Positions 1-10,965 are shown, numbered from the stretch's first letter. The stretch is 64,000 nucleotides of DNA from Roseburia hominis A2-183 (GCF_000225345.1 NC_015977.1:3031001-3095000), one strand, 5' to 3'. The notes: generated from the sequence alone by a model not told the origin. Made by a program: numbers and translations.

Positions 1-65
1 AACTGTAAAGTCACAACATCCATGTTAAGCAATTTTGCAGCCTCTTTTGTCGTAACTCGTTCCAT
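1..65 (-). CDS. Excisionase-like DNA-binding protein (partial, N-terminus only)
   Basis: Only the first 21 codons are in the window; the gene runs off the left edge. The visible start reads MERVTTKEAAKLLNMDVVTL, which matches the opening helix-turn-helix of excisionase/MerR-like HTH_17 proteins (TTKEAAKLLN). Its ATG overlaps the stop of the upstream small HTH gene (TAATG), so the two are translationally coupled. Next to a tyrosine recombinase, a Xis/AlpA-like directionality or regulatory role is likely but inferred. Confidence 0.55.
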   Translation of the reverse strand, partial: MERVTTKEAAKLLNMDVVTLQ

Positions 66-268
66 TAGTGCCCCTCCTTTCCATTTGTCTCCTCTTTACC
101 GCTTCTGACCTTCTTAATTGCCGAATTCAGCCGTTCAAGCTGTTTCCCTTTTAAATCCTTCCTTAGCCATCTGCAAAGCGTAAATTCGGAAATTCCCATT
201 GCTTCCGCAACTTCCCACTGCTTTACCTGATTTTGCTTCATCAGCAGTTTTACTTCTTCTTTTTTCAC
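65..268 (-). CDS. Small helix-turn-helix protein of the integrated element
   Basis: A 67-residue basic protein whose core (QVKQWEVAEAMGISEFTLCR) looks like a Cro/MerR-type helix-turn-helix. I chose the GTG start at 268 because GGAGGAG lies 6 nt upstream, whereas the ATG at 283 has no Shine-Dalgarno. It is divergent from the XRE repressor gene and is followed by an overlapping excisionase-like gene. Probably the first gene of the mobile element's excision or early transcript. Target unknown. Confidence 0.55.
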   Translation of the reverse strand: MKKEEVKLLMKQNQVKQWEVAEAMGISEFTLCRWLRKDLKGKQLERLNSAIKKVRSGKEETNGKEGH

Positions 269-290
269 TTGTTTCTCCTCCATATTTTTG

Positions 291-349
291 TTGACATTGT
301 TGCTGTTGTTGTCTATACTAATTATGTACTATATAGTACATGCAAGCAA
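291..349. promoter_or_regulatory. Divergent promoters sharing an 18-bp operator
   Basis: Plus strand: TTGACA (291-296), 17-bp spacer, TATACT (314-319), leading to the XRE gene. Minus strand: TTGCTT (344-349), 17-bp spacer, CATAAT (321-326), leading to the small HTH gene. A perfect 18-bp palindrome, ATGTACTATATAGTACAT (324-341), lies between the minus-strand elements and just downstream of the plus-strand -10. It is the obvious site for the XRE repressor to control both directions. Confidence 0.7.
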
Positions 350-408
350 TCCTGTTTCTCATATGGTACGAGCAAATATGATGTGTAAATGAAAGGAGTA
401 CATGAAAA

Positions 409-1137
409 ATGCTGAAAAATCAAGATGAAATCCGGGGACGGATCATTCAAATACGAAAAGAAAGGGGGTTATCACAGAACCAGTTAGCAAAAGACTTTGG
501 AATTTCCAGAACGCATTACTGCAACGTAGAGAATGGTAAGAAACCTGTAACAGAGAGTTTTCTCAAAGTGCTAGCCAGCGGTTACAAAATACCTATGGAA
601 GCGTTTATTCCTAATGAAAATGGAGATTTGATGCAATACTGCGAGTGCACCAATGATTTTGTTAATGCAATCATCGATGACTATTTCAATTCCTTTGAAA
701 TACGCAAATACTACATTGATGAATATGAACAGCCTTATTACGGTGTTCTCTCCTACCTGCATGATATCGGCTATACGATTGAATATGAGCTTCTTCAGGA
801 AGCCCATTTACAGGATTCCTTCGATACTGCAACCGGATCTGTTGATGTAAAAGAAATTGCTGAAGATGGCGTAATCCATGTCTATTCAAATGAGTCTGGA
901 AAAGACGTTGCCCAGATACCATTAACCAAGCTGGCAGAACTGGAAAAAGAAGTGAAAGATTTTGTTGAGTATAAGCTCTCTGCGTACAAAGTGGCTAATC
1001 CTACCAAACGTTCTGACCTGCTTCCGAAGTCCATTTATGCTTTTGATATTCCAAATGAAATTGCAAGAGTAAAACGCTACAAGGAATATGCAGAGTATTG
1101 CCTTAAACAATTAGAACAAATGCAGAAAGAAGGTTAA
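409..1137 (+). CDS. XRE-family transcriptional regulator (element repressor)
   Basis: A 242-residue protein with an N-terminal HTH_3 domain (about residues 9-63; RKERGLSQNQLAKDFGISRT) and a long C-terminal region I do not recognise. It has no visible Ser-Lys LexA-type protease motif. GGAG lies 10 nt upstream of the ATG. It sits 3 nt ahead of the integrase gene, so the two are probably co-transcribed. By position it resembles a phage or ICE repressor acting at the palindrome at 324-341. Confidence 0.8.
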   Translation: MLKNQDEIRGRIIQIRKERGLSQNQLAKDFGISRTHYCNVENGKKPVTESFLKVLASGYKIPMEAFIPNENGDLMQYCECTNDFVNAIIDDYFNSFEIRKYYIDEYEQPYYGVLSYLHDIGYTIEYELLQEAHLQDSFDTATGSVDVKEIAEDGVIHVYSNESGKDVAQIPLTKLAELEKEVKDFVEYKLSAYKVANPTKRSDLLPKSIYAFDIPNEIARVKRYKEYAEYCLKQLEQMQKEG

Positions 1138-1140
1138 AGT

Positions 1141-2202
1141 ATGAAGTTACCAAACTCTTACGGCAGCGTAATCAAGCTTGGTGGCAAACGACGAAAGCCC
1201 TACGCTGTCCGTATCTCGAAACTTGTGGAAGACGATACCGGGAAGGTCAAGCGAAAATACACCTACCTAGCTTACTTCTCCAAACCGGAAATGGCTTATA
1301 CCTATCTAGCTGAATACAATAGCGGTGCGGTTGTTCCGGAACATATGAAATACTCGGACTCTCCCACCTTTGCAGAGATGTACGAGAAATGGAAGAAATA
1401 CCGAAAATCTCTTAAAAACCAGATTAGTGATTCCACGTGGCGAAATTATGAGATTGCTTTTCATCATTTCAGTGAACTGCATGACCGCAAATTTATTTCC
1501 ATCAGGACAAATGATCTGCAGCAATGCTTAAATGCCTATAATCACAAGTCGCAGACTACGATTTCTTCTATGCGAGCCGTCCTGAAGGCTATGTATCAAT
1601 ACGCTAAATTGAATGAATACATAGACCGGGATTTAACAGAAGGTCTGGTTTATGAATGGACAAACTCTACGGAGCAGATACACGACAGGTATTCCGATGA
1701 AGAAATCAAAACACTCTGGTCGAAGCTATATGAAATCAACAATGTAGATATCATCCTTATAATGATTTACACCGGCTTGCGACCAACCGAGCTGTTGGAA
1801 ATCCAGACGGAAAATGTCCATTTAGATGAAAAGTACATGGTTGGCGGCATGAAAACCGAAGCCGGGAAAGACAGAATTATCCCACTAAACGATAAGATTA
1901 TTCCTCTCGTCAAGAACCGCTACGATCCGAACAAGAAATACCTGATCAATAACAAGTTTGGAAATCATTACACCTACGGAACCTATATGAACGGGAATTT
2001 TAATACGTGCATGGGAAAACTCAAAATGAAACATCTGCCCCACGATGGCAGACACACCTTTGCTTCACTTATGGACAGCGCCGGGGCAAATGACGTATGT
2101 ATCAAATTAATTATGGGACACAGTATGAAGAACGACACCACCAAGGGAACGTACACCCATAAGACTTTAGAAGAACTTCTTACAGAAGTAAACAAGATTT
2201 AG
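1141..2202 (+). CDS. int: Site-specific tyrosine recombinase (integrase)
   Basis: A 353-residue phage/ICE-type integrase. The N-terminus (about 1-60) resembles an arm-binding domain, followed by a SAM-like core-binding domain (about 70-170) and the catalytic domain. Catalytic residues are visible: Arg214 (TGLRPTE), His301 and Arg304 (HDGRH), His327 (GHS) and the nucleophile Tyr338 (GTYTH). It is the last gene of the element, so the chromosomal junction should lie just downstream, before gdhA. It appears intact and probably functional. Confidence 0.93.
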   Translation: MKLPNSYGSVIKLGGKRRKPYAVRISKLVEDDTGKVKRKYTYLAYFSKPEMAYTYLAEYNSGAVVPEHMKYSDSPTFAEMYEKWKKYRKSLKNQISDSTWRNYEIAFHHFSELHDRKFISIRTNDLQQCLNAYNHKSQTTISSMRAVLKAMYQYAKLNEYIDRDLTEGLVYEWTNSTEQIHDRYSDEEIKTLWSKLYEINNVDIILIMIYTGLRPTELLEIQTENVHLDEKYMVGGMKTEAGKDRIIPLNDKIIPLVKNRYDPNKKYLINNKFGNHYTYGTYMNGNFNTCMGKLKMKHLPHDGRHTFASLMDSAGANDVCIKLIMGHSMKNDTTKGTYTHKTLEELLTEVNKI

Positions 2203-2329
2203 GAGCAAAAACTGAATACACTTATAATGTTGTTGTGGTATCAACATTACACTCATGTTCAGCCTGAATCATCCTGAAAAGTAACAGATGGAAACGCTTT
2301 AAAAAGCATCCAAAATCAGTAAAAACAAG

Positions 2330-2373
2330 TGTATACCACATGTATATCACTTGTGTACCACGTGTATATAACG
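2330..2373. repeat. Four tandem 11-bp repeats, candidate integrase arm-type sites
   Basis: Four consecutive 11-mers starting at 2330, 2341, 2352 and 2363 share TGTRTAYCACN (first unit TGTATACCACA); the fourth ends in AAC rather than CAC. A degenerate inverted copy (TGTGGTATCA) lies near 2234-2243. The spacing of about one helical turn, directly downstream of int, suggests arm-binding sites for the integrase. The att core was not identified in 2203-2512. Confidence 0.6.
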
Positions 2374-2440
2374 ACCTCAAAATAACGTATATTATCTTCT
2401 ATTTATGAATATTCTGACAATTCTTTTGTCATTTCAATAC

Positions 2441-2479
2441 ATAAAGAAAAGTCCCATAAACACTGGGTTTACAGGACTT
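2441..2479 (-). terminator. Terminator of gdhA
   Basis: An interrupted hairpin (AAGTCC at 2449-2454 with GGACTT at 2474-2479, plus an inner 5-bp stem). On the minus strand it is followed by a T-rich stretch (CTTTTCTTTAT). It lies about 35 nt after the gdhA stop. It could overlap the attachment site of the integrated element. Confidence 0.55.
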
Positions 2480-2512
2480 AACCATATCTTATATTATCTT
2501 AGAATTTCTTAA

Positions 2513-3883
<1,371 letters not shown>

Positions 3884-4022
3884 TTACTCTTAGTATATTG
3901 TGCTGTGTATACACTGCAATATTTTCATCAGATACATTTTAGTATAAAATGTTTTCATGTGCAATCTTTTTTTCTTTATTCCGCTAAATTGTTAAAGCTT
4001 TATAGCAGGATAGCAAAACCGG

Positions 4023-4066
4023 AAAAAACGCCTCCGGCAGAAGACTCTCTCCTGCCGGAGGCGTTT
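4023..4066 (-). terminator. Strong terminator of the fab operon
   Basis: A perfect 12-bp GC-rich stem (4029-4040 with 4052-4063), extended by A:T pairs to 4026-4066. On the minus strand it is followed by TTTTTT. It ends the minus-strand operon about 30 nt after the last gene. Confidence 0.93.
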
Positions 4067-4093
4067 GGCTATTCTTTCCTAATTTCAAATCTC

Positions 4094-4357
4094 TTAAATC
4101 AAGCGATAAATAATAATCGCAATCAGCACGCCGATAATGCTGGCGATGGTAATCTTGATTGATAATCCGAATGTGATCACCAGAATGCCCAGATCCAGCA
4201 CAATCGGGCTGGCGAAGCCGAAGCTCTGCCCATAATTCAGCCAGCTAAGTCCCGAAACACCTGCAGCAGCATTTCCGATAAAACCGCCCAGCATAATTCC
4301 TGCCAGAAGCATTAAAAACAGCGCCCAGTTATTCTTGCCCAACGCTCCTCTGCTCAT
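4094..4357 (-). CDS. DUF4321 small membrane protein
   Basis: An 87-residue protein with two hydrophobic segments (about residues 9-30 and 54-85) and the DUF4321-type core LSWLNYGQSFGF...LDLGI. The start at 4357 is preferred because GGAGG lies 10 nt upstream; the longer frame overlaps fabT. It is 4 nt downstream of fabT, last gene of the fatty-acid operon. Function is unknown; a membrane role is inferred only from hydrophobicity and context. Confidence 0.75.
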   Translation of the reverse strand: MSRGALGKNNWALFLMLLAGIMLGGFIGNAAAGVSGLSWLNYGQSFGFASPIVLDLGILVITFGLSIKITIASIIGVLIAIIIYRLI

Positions 4358-4361
4358 ATGT

Positions 4362-4814
4362 CTATTCCTCCTCCAATCCATATTCCTCTTGAAAATAGTC
4401 CACGAGCTTTGCCAGCGTATAGATCAAAATCGGCGTCTCCTGCTCATTCAGCTGTCCCTTGATGTTGGCGATCATTTTGCGGTGAAACTCTTCGTGATGC
4501 GCATATGCCGCTTTTCCTTTGTCCGTCAAGTACACCCACACCACGCGTTTGTCCTGCTTGCTGCGTTCTCTTACGGCATACCCCTTCTCAGTCAGGCCAT
4601 CCATCGCCTTCGTCAGCGTACCGGTCGTGACATCCATCAGCTTTGCCACCGCCGTCATGCTTTTCGGCTCCTTTAATCCGATGGCTTCTATAATATGAAA
4701 ATCGTTGTAGCTGATGTCCTTAAATTCCTCATTCACCAGACATCTCGCCTCAATCTCCATAATATCCTTGAATAGCCTTACCAGTAATTCGTTCAATGTC
4801 TCATCCGTGGTCAT
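4362..4814 (-). CDS. fabT: MarR-family fatty-acid synthesis repressor
   Basis: A 150-residue winged-helix MarR protein (MTAVAKLMDVTTGTLTKAMD recognition region, wing near KQDKRVVWVYLTDKG). In streptococci and many clostridia the MarR protein encoded with fabH/fabK is FabT, which represses fab genes when bound to acyl-ACP. Here it is ninth in the fab operon, and a near-perfect FabT box lies in the operon promoter at 12302-12318, so autoregulatory FabT is the best call. Confidence 0.86.
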   Translation of the reverse strand: MTTDETLNELLVRLFKDIMEIEARCLVNEEFKDISYNDFHIIEAIGLKEPKSMTAVAKLMDVTTGTLTKAMDGLTEKGYAVRERSKQDKRVVWVYLTDKGKAAYAHHEEFHRKMIANIKGQLNEQETPILIYTLAKLVDYFQEEYGLEEE

Positions 4815-4860
4815 GTATCATACTCCTGTTCATAGCAGTATCTGTTCCCGACCACACCGC

Positions 4861-5844
4861 CTACACCGCCTGCCAGCGGAGCACTGCTGCGCCCCACGTA
4901 AGACCGGCTCCAAAGCCTGCCAGTACTATTTTACTGCCTTCTCCTATCATACCATGATTATTGACATTATCAAGTAAAATCGGCACGCTCGCCGAGGAAA
5001 TATTTCCATACTTCTGCAGATTTGTGGGAAATTTTTCCATCGGCTGATGCAGGCGTTTCGCCACTGCCTCGATGATTCTAAGGTTCGCCTGATGCAGCAG
5101 GAAAAAATCGATTTCATCCATCGAAAGCCCTGCCTCTTCCACCGCCCCGGCAATTACTTTCGGCACCGTGCGCACCGCAAACTTATAGACCTCCTGCCCG
5201 TTCATGGACACGTACGAGAGCGCGGTGTCGCCCTTCACATACGGATTGTGATTTCTGCGGTTGTCACAGCGCAATACCATCCCGCCCGCGCCGTCCGTTC
5301 CAAGCACGGTGCTTAAGATGCCCGCATGCTCCTCCGCCTCATCTGCTTCCAGCACTGCCGCACCTGCGCCATCCCCAAACAACACACAGGTACTCCGGTC
5401 GCTCCAGTCCATGATCCGCGACAATGTCTCCGCACCAATTACCAGCGCCCGCCGGCTTCCGCCGGCTTCCAGATAGTGGCGTGCAATATCCATCGCGTAT
5501 AAAAAACCCGAGCAGGCGGCACTGACGTCAAAGGCGACCGCCCGGCATGCCCCGAGTGCGCTCTGCACCTCGCAGGCAAGGTTCGGGAGCAGCCGGTCCG
5601 GCGTGATCGTCGCCGCAATGATCAGCTCCAGCTCCTCCGCGTCCATATGTGCAGATGCAAGTGCCCGCTTCGCCGCCTCCACTGCCATTTCTGTCGTTGT
5701 CTCTCTCACAGCCAGATGTCTGGTCTCAATTCCCGTCCGGCTTCTGATCCACTCATCCGATGTATCCATCCATTGACTAAGATCATCGTTCGTCACACAT
5801 TTTTCGGGGACTGCACTTCCGGTGCCCACGATCTTTACCTTCAT
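4861..5844 (-). CDS. fabH: 3-oxoacyl-ACP synthase III
   Basis: A 327-residue KAS III that starts chain synthesis by condensing acyl-CoA with malonyl-ACP. The catalytic triad is visible: Cys111 (SAACSGF), His251 (LLHQANLR) and Asn281 (YGNISSAS). It lies 17 nt downstream of accDA and 46 nt upstream of fabT. Length and motifs are normal for the family. Confidence 0.96.
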   Translation of the reverse strand: MKVKIVGTGSAVPEKCVTNDDLSQWMDTSDEWIRSRTGIETRHLAVRETTTEMAVEAAKRALASAHMDAEELELIIAATITPDRLLPNLACEVQSALGACRAVAFDVSAACSGFLYAMDIARHYLEAGGSRRALVIGAETLSRIMDWSDRSTCVLFGDGAGAAVLEADEAEEHAGILSTVLGTDGAGGMVLRCDNRRNHNPYVKGDTALSYVSMNGQEVYKFAVRTVPKVIAGAVEEAGLSMDEIDFFLLHQANLRIIEAVAKRLHQPMEKFPTNLQKYGNISSASVPILLDNVNNHGMIGEGSKIVLAGFGAGLTWGAAVLRWQAV

Positions 5845-5861
5845 ATCGGGTCTCCTTCCTT

Positions 5862-7571
5862 TTAAAACACGCGGAATCTCTGATAGCGCTCCGCAGCGAG
5901 CTGATCCCCGGTTTTTCCGTTCTGTTTTTTCAAAAATGTTTTTATATGCCTCTTCATGTAACGCGATATGGAAATCAGTGCCGGCTGATCCGCCATGCCG
6001 TACTCCGGTATGATCTCCTCAATCACGCCGAGCGCTTTTAAATCCTGCGCGGTAATTTTCATGACGCCACTCGCTTCTTTTGCCCGTCTGCCATCCTTCC
6101 AGAGAATCGATGCAAACCCTTCCGGCGATAAAATGCTGTAGGTCGCATTCTCAAGCATCCAGACCTCATTTCCAACAGAGAGTGCCAGCGCACCGCCGCT
6201 TCCGCCTTCCCCGATCATAATGCAAAGAACCGGAACCTTTAAGCCGGACATCTCATACAGGTTTCTCGCGATCGCCTCGCCCTGTCCGCGCTCCTCCGCC
6301 TCCATGCCGCAGAAGGCGCCGGAGGTGTTCACAAATGTAATGACCGGACGCTTAAATTTTTCCGCCTGCTTCATCAGCCGGAGTGCTTTCCGATATCCCT
6401 CCGGCGACGGCATTCCATAATTCCGGTGCATACATTCCTTTAAATCTTTTCCCTTATGCACACCGATCACTGTGACCGGCTGGCCATCCAGATACGCCAC
6501 ACCGCCGACAATCGCCGGATCGTCCCGGAACTGCCGGTCTCCATGTAATTCCATAAATTCGTCAAAAATCTGCTCTATGTAGTCCACAGACGCCAGCCGG
6601 TCCACCTTTCTCGCTGCCTTGACCTTCTCCCACGCGGACAATGCTTTCGCCTTTGTGGCGCGCTCTTTCATCAGTTCTGTCGCCTCGAGGCAGTCTGCCT
6701 CCCGCACCGGATCGAAATTGGCATAACCTTCTTTTTTGTGATGCAGCTTTAAGATGCGGTACAGGGTAAGCTTTAGCTCCTTCCTCTCCACAATCCTGTC
6801 AACAAATCCGTGCTCCAGCTGAAACTGTGCCCGCTGAAAACCTTCCGGCAGCTTTTCCCCGATCGTCTGCTCAATCACGCGCGGTCCCGCAAAACCGATC
6901 AGTGCCCCCGGCTCCGCCAGGATGATGTCTCCAAGCATGGCAAAACTTGCCGTCACGCCCCCGGTCGTCGGGTCTGTCAGCACCGGAACATACAATAGCC
7001 CCGCTTCCGAATGCCGCTTCAATGCCGCAGATGTTTTTGCCATCTGCATCAGGGAAACGATCCCCTCCTGCATTCTGGCGCCACCGGAGCAGCAAAACAG
7101 GATGACCGGCAGACCTTCCTCTGTCGCGCGTTCCACCGCACAGGCAATTTTCTCCCCCATCACATGCCCCATGCTGCTCATCAGAAATCTGGCGTCGCAG
7201 ATGCCAAGCACCGTGTCCTCACCGTATATTTTACAGTGACCTATGGTGACCGCCTCATGCAGTCCGGTCTTTTCCTTTGCCGCTTTTACTTTGTCCTCAT
7301 ATCCCGGGAACTCCAGCGGATTCGCCTCCGCCAGATCCTCGAACCACGAGGTAAACGTTCCCGCATCCGCCACCATGCGGATGCGGTTTCTGGTGCGCAC
7401 CCTGAAATAACTGCCGCACTCATAGCAGACATACAGATTTTTTTCCGCTTCCTTTTTATTGATCTCCCTGCCGCAGGCCGGGCACACAATCGTCTCCTGC
7501 AGCGCCTGTGCTGCCTCCACCGGTGTTTTTTCTGCCGGTTCTTTTTTCCGCTTCTGAAACAAAGCCGCCAT
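5862..7571 (-). CDS. accDA: Fused acetyl-CoA carboxylase carboxyltransferase beta-alpha (AccD-AccA)
   Basis: One 569-residue chain carries both carboxyltransferase subunits. The AccD half (about 25-285) has the zinc ribbon Cys30, Cys33, Cys49, Cys52 (CPACG...CYECG). The AccA half (about 315-569) starts around [13 protein letters not shown] and has the [11 protein letters not shown] oxyanion region. The start at 7571 is set by AAGGAGGAG upstream, spanning the fabZ stop; the longer frame overlaps fabZ. Together with AccB and AccC it makes malonyl-CoA, but accB and accC are not in this operon, unlike the usual clostridial order. Confidence 0.93.
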   Translation of the reverse strand: MAALFQKRKKEPAEKTPVEAAQALQETIVCPACGREINKKEAEKNLYVCYECGSYFRVRTRNRIRMVADAGTFTSWFEDLAEANPLEFPGYEDKVKAAKEKTGLHEAVTIGHCKIYGEDTVLGICDARFLMSSMGHVMGEKIACAVERATEEGLPVILFCCSGGARMQEGIVSLMQMAKTSAALKRHSEAGLLYVPVLTDPTTGGVTASFAMLGDIILAEPGALIGFAGPRVIEQTIGEKLPEGFQRAQFQLEHGFVDRIVERKELKLTLYRILKLHHKKEGYANFDPVREADCLEATELMKERATKAKALSAWEKVKAARKVDRLASVDYIEQIFDEFMELHGDRQFRDDPAIVGGVAYLDGQPVTVIGVHKGKDLKECMHRNYGMPSPEGYRKALRLMKQAEKFKRPVITFVNTSGAFCGMEAEERGQGEAIARNLYEMSGLKVPVLCIMIGEGGSGGALALSVGNEVWMLENATYSILSPEGFASILWKDGRRAKEASGVMKITAQDLKALGVIEEIIPEYGMADQPALISISRYMKRHIKTFLKKQNGKTGDQLAAERYQRFRVF

Positions 7572-7578
7572 TTTTCCT

Positions 7579-8016
7579 CTACTCCTCCTTGCTGCCGATT
7601 GCAAACGTAAGCTCCGCCGTGCAGACAACCTCCCCGCGCACAGACGCCGTCGCACTGCCGATGCCGATCGGTCCTTTCTGCCGGATGATCTCCGTCGTCA
7701 GGGTCAGCACATCCCCCGGCACCACTTTTTTCTTAAATCTGGCACGGTTAATCTCCGCAAAATACGCGGTCTTTCCACAGTTTTCCTCCATACTTAAGAT
7801 TGCCACCGCACCGGTCTGCGCCAGTGCCTCGACAATCAGTACCCCGGGCATCACCGGTTCCCCCGGGAAATGTCCTCCGAAATAAGGTTCGTTGTAGCTG
7901 ACGCATTTTCGCGCCACCGCGCGTTTTCCGGGCTCCAGTTCTTCCACCGCATCGATCAGCAGAAACGGCTGTCTGTGCGGAAGGATCTCCATGATCTGTC
8001 CGATCTCCAGTTCCAT
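7579..8016 (-). CDS. fabZ: 3-hydroxyacyl-ACP dehydratase
   Basis: A 145-residue hot-dog-fold dehydratase. His49 and Glu63 ([12 protein letters not shown]...EALAQTG) form the active site. The ATG at 8016 overlaps the fabF stop (TGATG), with GGAGG 9 nt upstream; the in-frame GTG at 8019 is less well placed. No fabA/fabN-type isomerase is seen in the operon, so unsaturated fatty acids may arise from FabZ isomerase activity or another gene elsewhere (inference). Confidence 0.95.
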   Translation of the reverse strand: MELEIGQIMEILPHRQPFLLIDAVEELEPGKRAVARKCVSYNEPYFGGHFPGEPVMPGVLIVEALAQTGAVAILSMEENCGKTAYFAEINRARFKKKVVPGDVLTLTTEIIRQKGPIGIGSATASVRGEVVCTAELTFAIGSKEE

Positions 8017-9257
8017 CACGCCTCGCCTCCATATCTCTTAAGTAAAAGGCTCGCATTGTGCCCGCCGAATCCAAGGGAGTTGCTGAGCGCGTACGGCACC
8101 TCCATCGCCACCGCCTCCCTGCAGTAGTCAAGATCCAGTTCCTCATCCGGTGTCTGGTAGCCGACGGTCGCGTGCACATAATTTTCCTGCATTTCCTTGA
8201 CGCAGGTTACAAACTCCACGGCGCCCGCAGCCCCGAGCAGATGTCCGATCATCGATTTTGTGGAATTGATTTTAAGCTTCGTGGCATGTTCCCCAAACGC
8301 AAGCCTGATTGCGCGCGTCTCAAACAGATCATTCAGATGTGTCGCCGTTCCATGTGCATTGATGTATGGAATCTCGTCCGGTTTTACCCCCGCATCCTTC
8401 ATGGCATTTTCCATCGCACGCGCCGCGCCCGCACCGTCCTCCGCCGGAGATGTAATATGGTAGGCATCTGAGGAACATCCGTAGCCGGCTACCTCTGCAT
8501 AAATCTTCGCTCCACGCTGCTTCGCATGCTCTAACTCCTCCAGCACGACGATTCCCGCGCCCTCTCCCATGACAAACCCGCTCCGCTCCTTATCAAACGG
8601 CAGGGAACATCGCTTCGGATCGCTCTCGGACGACAGTGCCGTCAGCGCCGTAAAGCCGGCAATTCCGATCGGACAGATGCTGCCCTCCGTACCTCCTGCG
8701 ATCATGACATCCGCTTCCCCATACTGGATGCTCCGGAACGCCTCGCCGATCGTATTCGTGCCGGTCGCACAAGCCGTCACATCGTTGATGCTTTTTCCCT
8801 TGAAGCCAAACTGGATCGACACGTTGCCTGCTGCCATGTTGGAAATCATCATCGGCACCAGAAGCGGATTGACACGTCCCGGTCCCTTTTCCAGAAGCTT
8901 CTTATATTCGCGTTCGATCGCCTGCAGACTTCCGACGCCGCTTCCGATCGCTGTTCCCACCAGATACGGGTCTTCCTTCTCCATCTCAAGTCCGGCATCC
9001 GCGATGGCCTCTTTCGTTGCCGCCACCGCATACTGGCAAAACAGTTCCATGCGTTTTGCCGCCTTGGGATCCATATAATTTTTCCCGTCAAAATTCTTTA
9101 CTTCCGCTGCCAGATGGCATTTATATCCAGATGCGTCAAAATGCGTGATTTCCCCAAATCCTGTCTTTTCTTCCCGCACCGCATTCCAAAATTCTTCTAC
9201 AGAGTTCCCGATCGGCGTTATCACGCCCATTCCGGTTACTACGACCCGTCTTCTCAT
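8016..9257 (-). CDS. fabF: 3-oxoacyl-ACP synthase II
   Basis: A 413-residue KAS II elongation enzyme. The Cys-His-His triad is Cys163 (TACATGTN), His302 ([11 protein letters not shown]) and His339 ([11 protein letters not shown]). The length is typical. It overlaps fabZ by one base and follows fabG by 32 nt. Confidence 0.96.
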   Translation of the reverse strand: MRRRVVVTGMGVITPIGNSVEEFWNAVREEKTGFGEITHFDASGYKCHLAAEVKNFDGKNYMDPKAAKRMELFCQYAVAATKEAIADAGLEMEKEDPYLVGTAIGSGVGSLQAIEREYKKLLEKGPGRVNPLLVPMMISNMAAGNVSIQFGFKGKSINDVTACATGTNTIGEAFRSIQYGEADVMIAGGTEGSICPIGIAGFTALTALSSESDPKRCSLPFDKERSGFVMGEGAGIVVLEELEHAKQRGAKIYAEVAGYGCSSDAYHITSPAEDGAGAARAMENAMKDAGVKPDEIPYINAHGTATHLNDLFETRAIRLAFGEHATKLKINSTKSMIGHLLGAAGAVEFVTCVKEMQENYVHATVGYQTPDEELDLDYCREAVAMEVPYALSNSLGFGGHNASLLLKRYGGEA

Positions 9258-9289
9258 ACCTGCCTCACTTTCTTTCAGTTACTACTCCC

Positions 9290-10015
9290 TTACATACACA
9301 TGCCGCCGTCCACAGAGATCACCTGACCGGTGATATACGCGGCCTTGTCTGATGCCAGAAATGTCACAAGTTCTGCCACATCCTTTGTATTTCCGCATCT
9401 CCCCAGTGGAATCTGTTTTTGAACGGCTTCCTTTGCGCTCTCTGTCATGGCATCCGTCATATCGGTCTCAATAAAACCGGGTGCCACCGCATTGCAGGTG
9501 ATCCCCCGCGACGCCAGTTCCCTTGCCACACTTTTCGTCAGTCCGATCACCCCCGCCTTGCTTGCACTGTAATTTGCCTGCCCGGCATTCCCCATCACAC
9601 CGGACACGGACGAAATATTGACAATTCTTCCATAACGCTGTTTTAAAAAATAGCGGGACGCGTGCCGTATCGTATGAAATGTTCCCTTCAGATTTGTCGA
9701 AAGAACCGCTTCAAAATCCGCCTCGCTCATCTTCATCAGCAGACCGTCCCTTGTGATTCCGGCGTTGTTGACTAAAATATCGAGATGCCCATACGTCTCT
9801 ATCATCGTTTTGATCATGTTTTCGCAGGCTTCAAAATCCGCCACATCGCACTGCATGGCGACTCCGCCGATTTTCTCCGCCAGTTCCTGTGCCGCCTGTC
9901 CCGATCCGCGGTAATTCACGACAACAAACGCGCCTTCCCTTGCAAGTGTTTCTGCGATCGTACTGCCGATCCCTCTTCCCGCTCCGGTCACAAGCGCTAC
10001 CTTTCCTTCCAGCAT
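9290..10015 (-). CDS. fabG: 3-oxoacyl-ACP reductase
   Basis: A 241-residue short-chain dehydrogenase. It has the NADP-binding TGAGRGIG motif (10-17), the NNAG motif (83-86), catalytic Ser near 136-138, Tyr149 and Lys153 (YSASK), and the C-terminal ITGQVISVDGG signature. The ATG at 10015, preceded by AGGAGAG, is preferred over the longer frame that overlaps fabD. Confidence 0.96.
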   Translation of the reverse strand: MLEGKVALVTGAGRGIGSTIAETLAREGAFVVVNYRGSGQAAQELAEKIGGVAMQCDVADFEACENMIKTMIETYGHLDILVNNAGITRDGLLMKMSEADFEAVLSTNLKGTFHTIRHASRYFLKQRYGRIVNISSVSGVMGNAGQANYSASKAGVIGLTKSVARELASRGITCNAVAPGFIETDMTDAMTESAKEAVQKQIPLGRCGNTKDVAELVTFLASDKAAYITGQVISVDGGMCM

Positions 10016-10028
10016 CTGACTCTCTCCT

Positions 10029-10964
10029 CTACTTTGCCATATATTCCTTGAAGTCACCCATAGTTTCCACATTGTATACCTGCACGGTATCTGCCGGGAC
10101 TTCGGTCTGCTTTAAGATCTTTTTCATAAATCCGCTCAGTGTATGACCTGGACCGATCTCCACAAACGTATTCACACCATCCGCAAGCAGACGCTCCATA
10201 GACTGCTGCCAGCGTACCGGTGCACACACCTGCTGTTTCAGCAGCGGCTTCACAGCCTCCGCTTCCCGGACATAGTCCGCCGTCACATTCGCCAGATACG
10301 GCAGCTTTATCTCCCGGAGTGTTACCGCCGCAAGCGCCTCTCCCAGCTTCTCTCCCGCCTCTTTTAGCATGGGCGAGTGAAACGGCCCGCTGACCTTAAG
10401 CGGCACCGCACGCTTCGCACCGCTCTCTTTGCACTGTTCGCCTGCCACCGCAACTGCCGCTTCCTCTCCGGTGATTACAATCTGTCCCGGGCAGTTGTAA
10501 TTCGCAATGGATACCGTGCCCGCAGTCTGTCCGCAGATCTCCTCTATTTTTTCCGCGTCCAGTCCCAGCACCGCCGCCATCGCGCCGCCGGCCGGCACCG
10601 CCTCCTGCATGTAGATGCCGCGCTTTCTCACAAGCGCAAACGCATCCCTCTGCTCCATCACGCCGCTTGCCAGCAGTGCCCCGTACTCTCCGAGACTTAA
10701 TCCTGCCGCCACATCCGGTGTTCTTCCTTCTGCAAGCAACGCCTGAAGGATCGCCGCCTCCACGGTCAGCATGCCAATCTGTGTGTATTCGGTGATATTT
10801 ATTTTCTCATTTTCTTCAAAGCAGAGCGCCGCAATATCCAGACCGGACGCCTCGGATGCCGCCGCAAACACGTCCCTGCTCACGGGAATCTGCTCGTAAA
10901 AATCTCTGCCCATACCGATGTACTGTGCTCCCTGTCCCGGGAACAAAAATGCTGTCTTTCCCAT
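10029..10964 (-). CDS. fabD: Malonyl-CoA:ACP malonyltransferase
   Basis: A 311-residue acyltransferase. It opens with FLFPGQGAQYIGMG, has the nucleophile Ser90 in GLSLGE, and a downstream His in GPFHSPML. It loads malonyl groups onto ACP. The start at 10964 lies 1 nt after the fabK stop, so the two are tightly coupled. The longer frame overlapping fabK is rejected. Confidence 0.95.
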   Translation of the reverse strand: MGKTAFLFPGQGAQYIGMGRDFYEQIPVSRDVFAAASEASGLDIAALCFEENEKINITEYTQIGMLTVEAAILQALLAEGRTPDVAAGLSLGEYGALLASGVMEQRDAFALVRKRGIYMQEAVPAGGAMAAVLGLDAEKIEEICGQTAGTVSIANYNCPGQIVITGEEAAVAVAGEQCKESGAKRAVPLKVSGPFHSPMLKEAGEKLGEALAAVTLREIKLPYLANVTADYVREAEAVKPLLKQQVCAPVRWQQSMERLLADGVNTFVEIGPGHTLSGFMKKILKQTEVPADTVQVYNVETMGDFKEYMAK

Positions 10965-10965
10965 G

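Noticed and set aside
2449..2479. Hairpin downstream of gdhA as the att core of the integrated element
   Set aside because: Position and T-rich flank fit a gdhA terminator. No duplicate is visible in the window to prove a core, so att remains undefined.
7572..7655. Longer N-terminus for the accDA product
   Set aside because: It overlaps fabZ and lacks a ribosome-binding site, whereas ATG at 7571 has a strong one. The same reasoning shortened fabG, fabD, fabK, ROK2, both S66 genes and several others.
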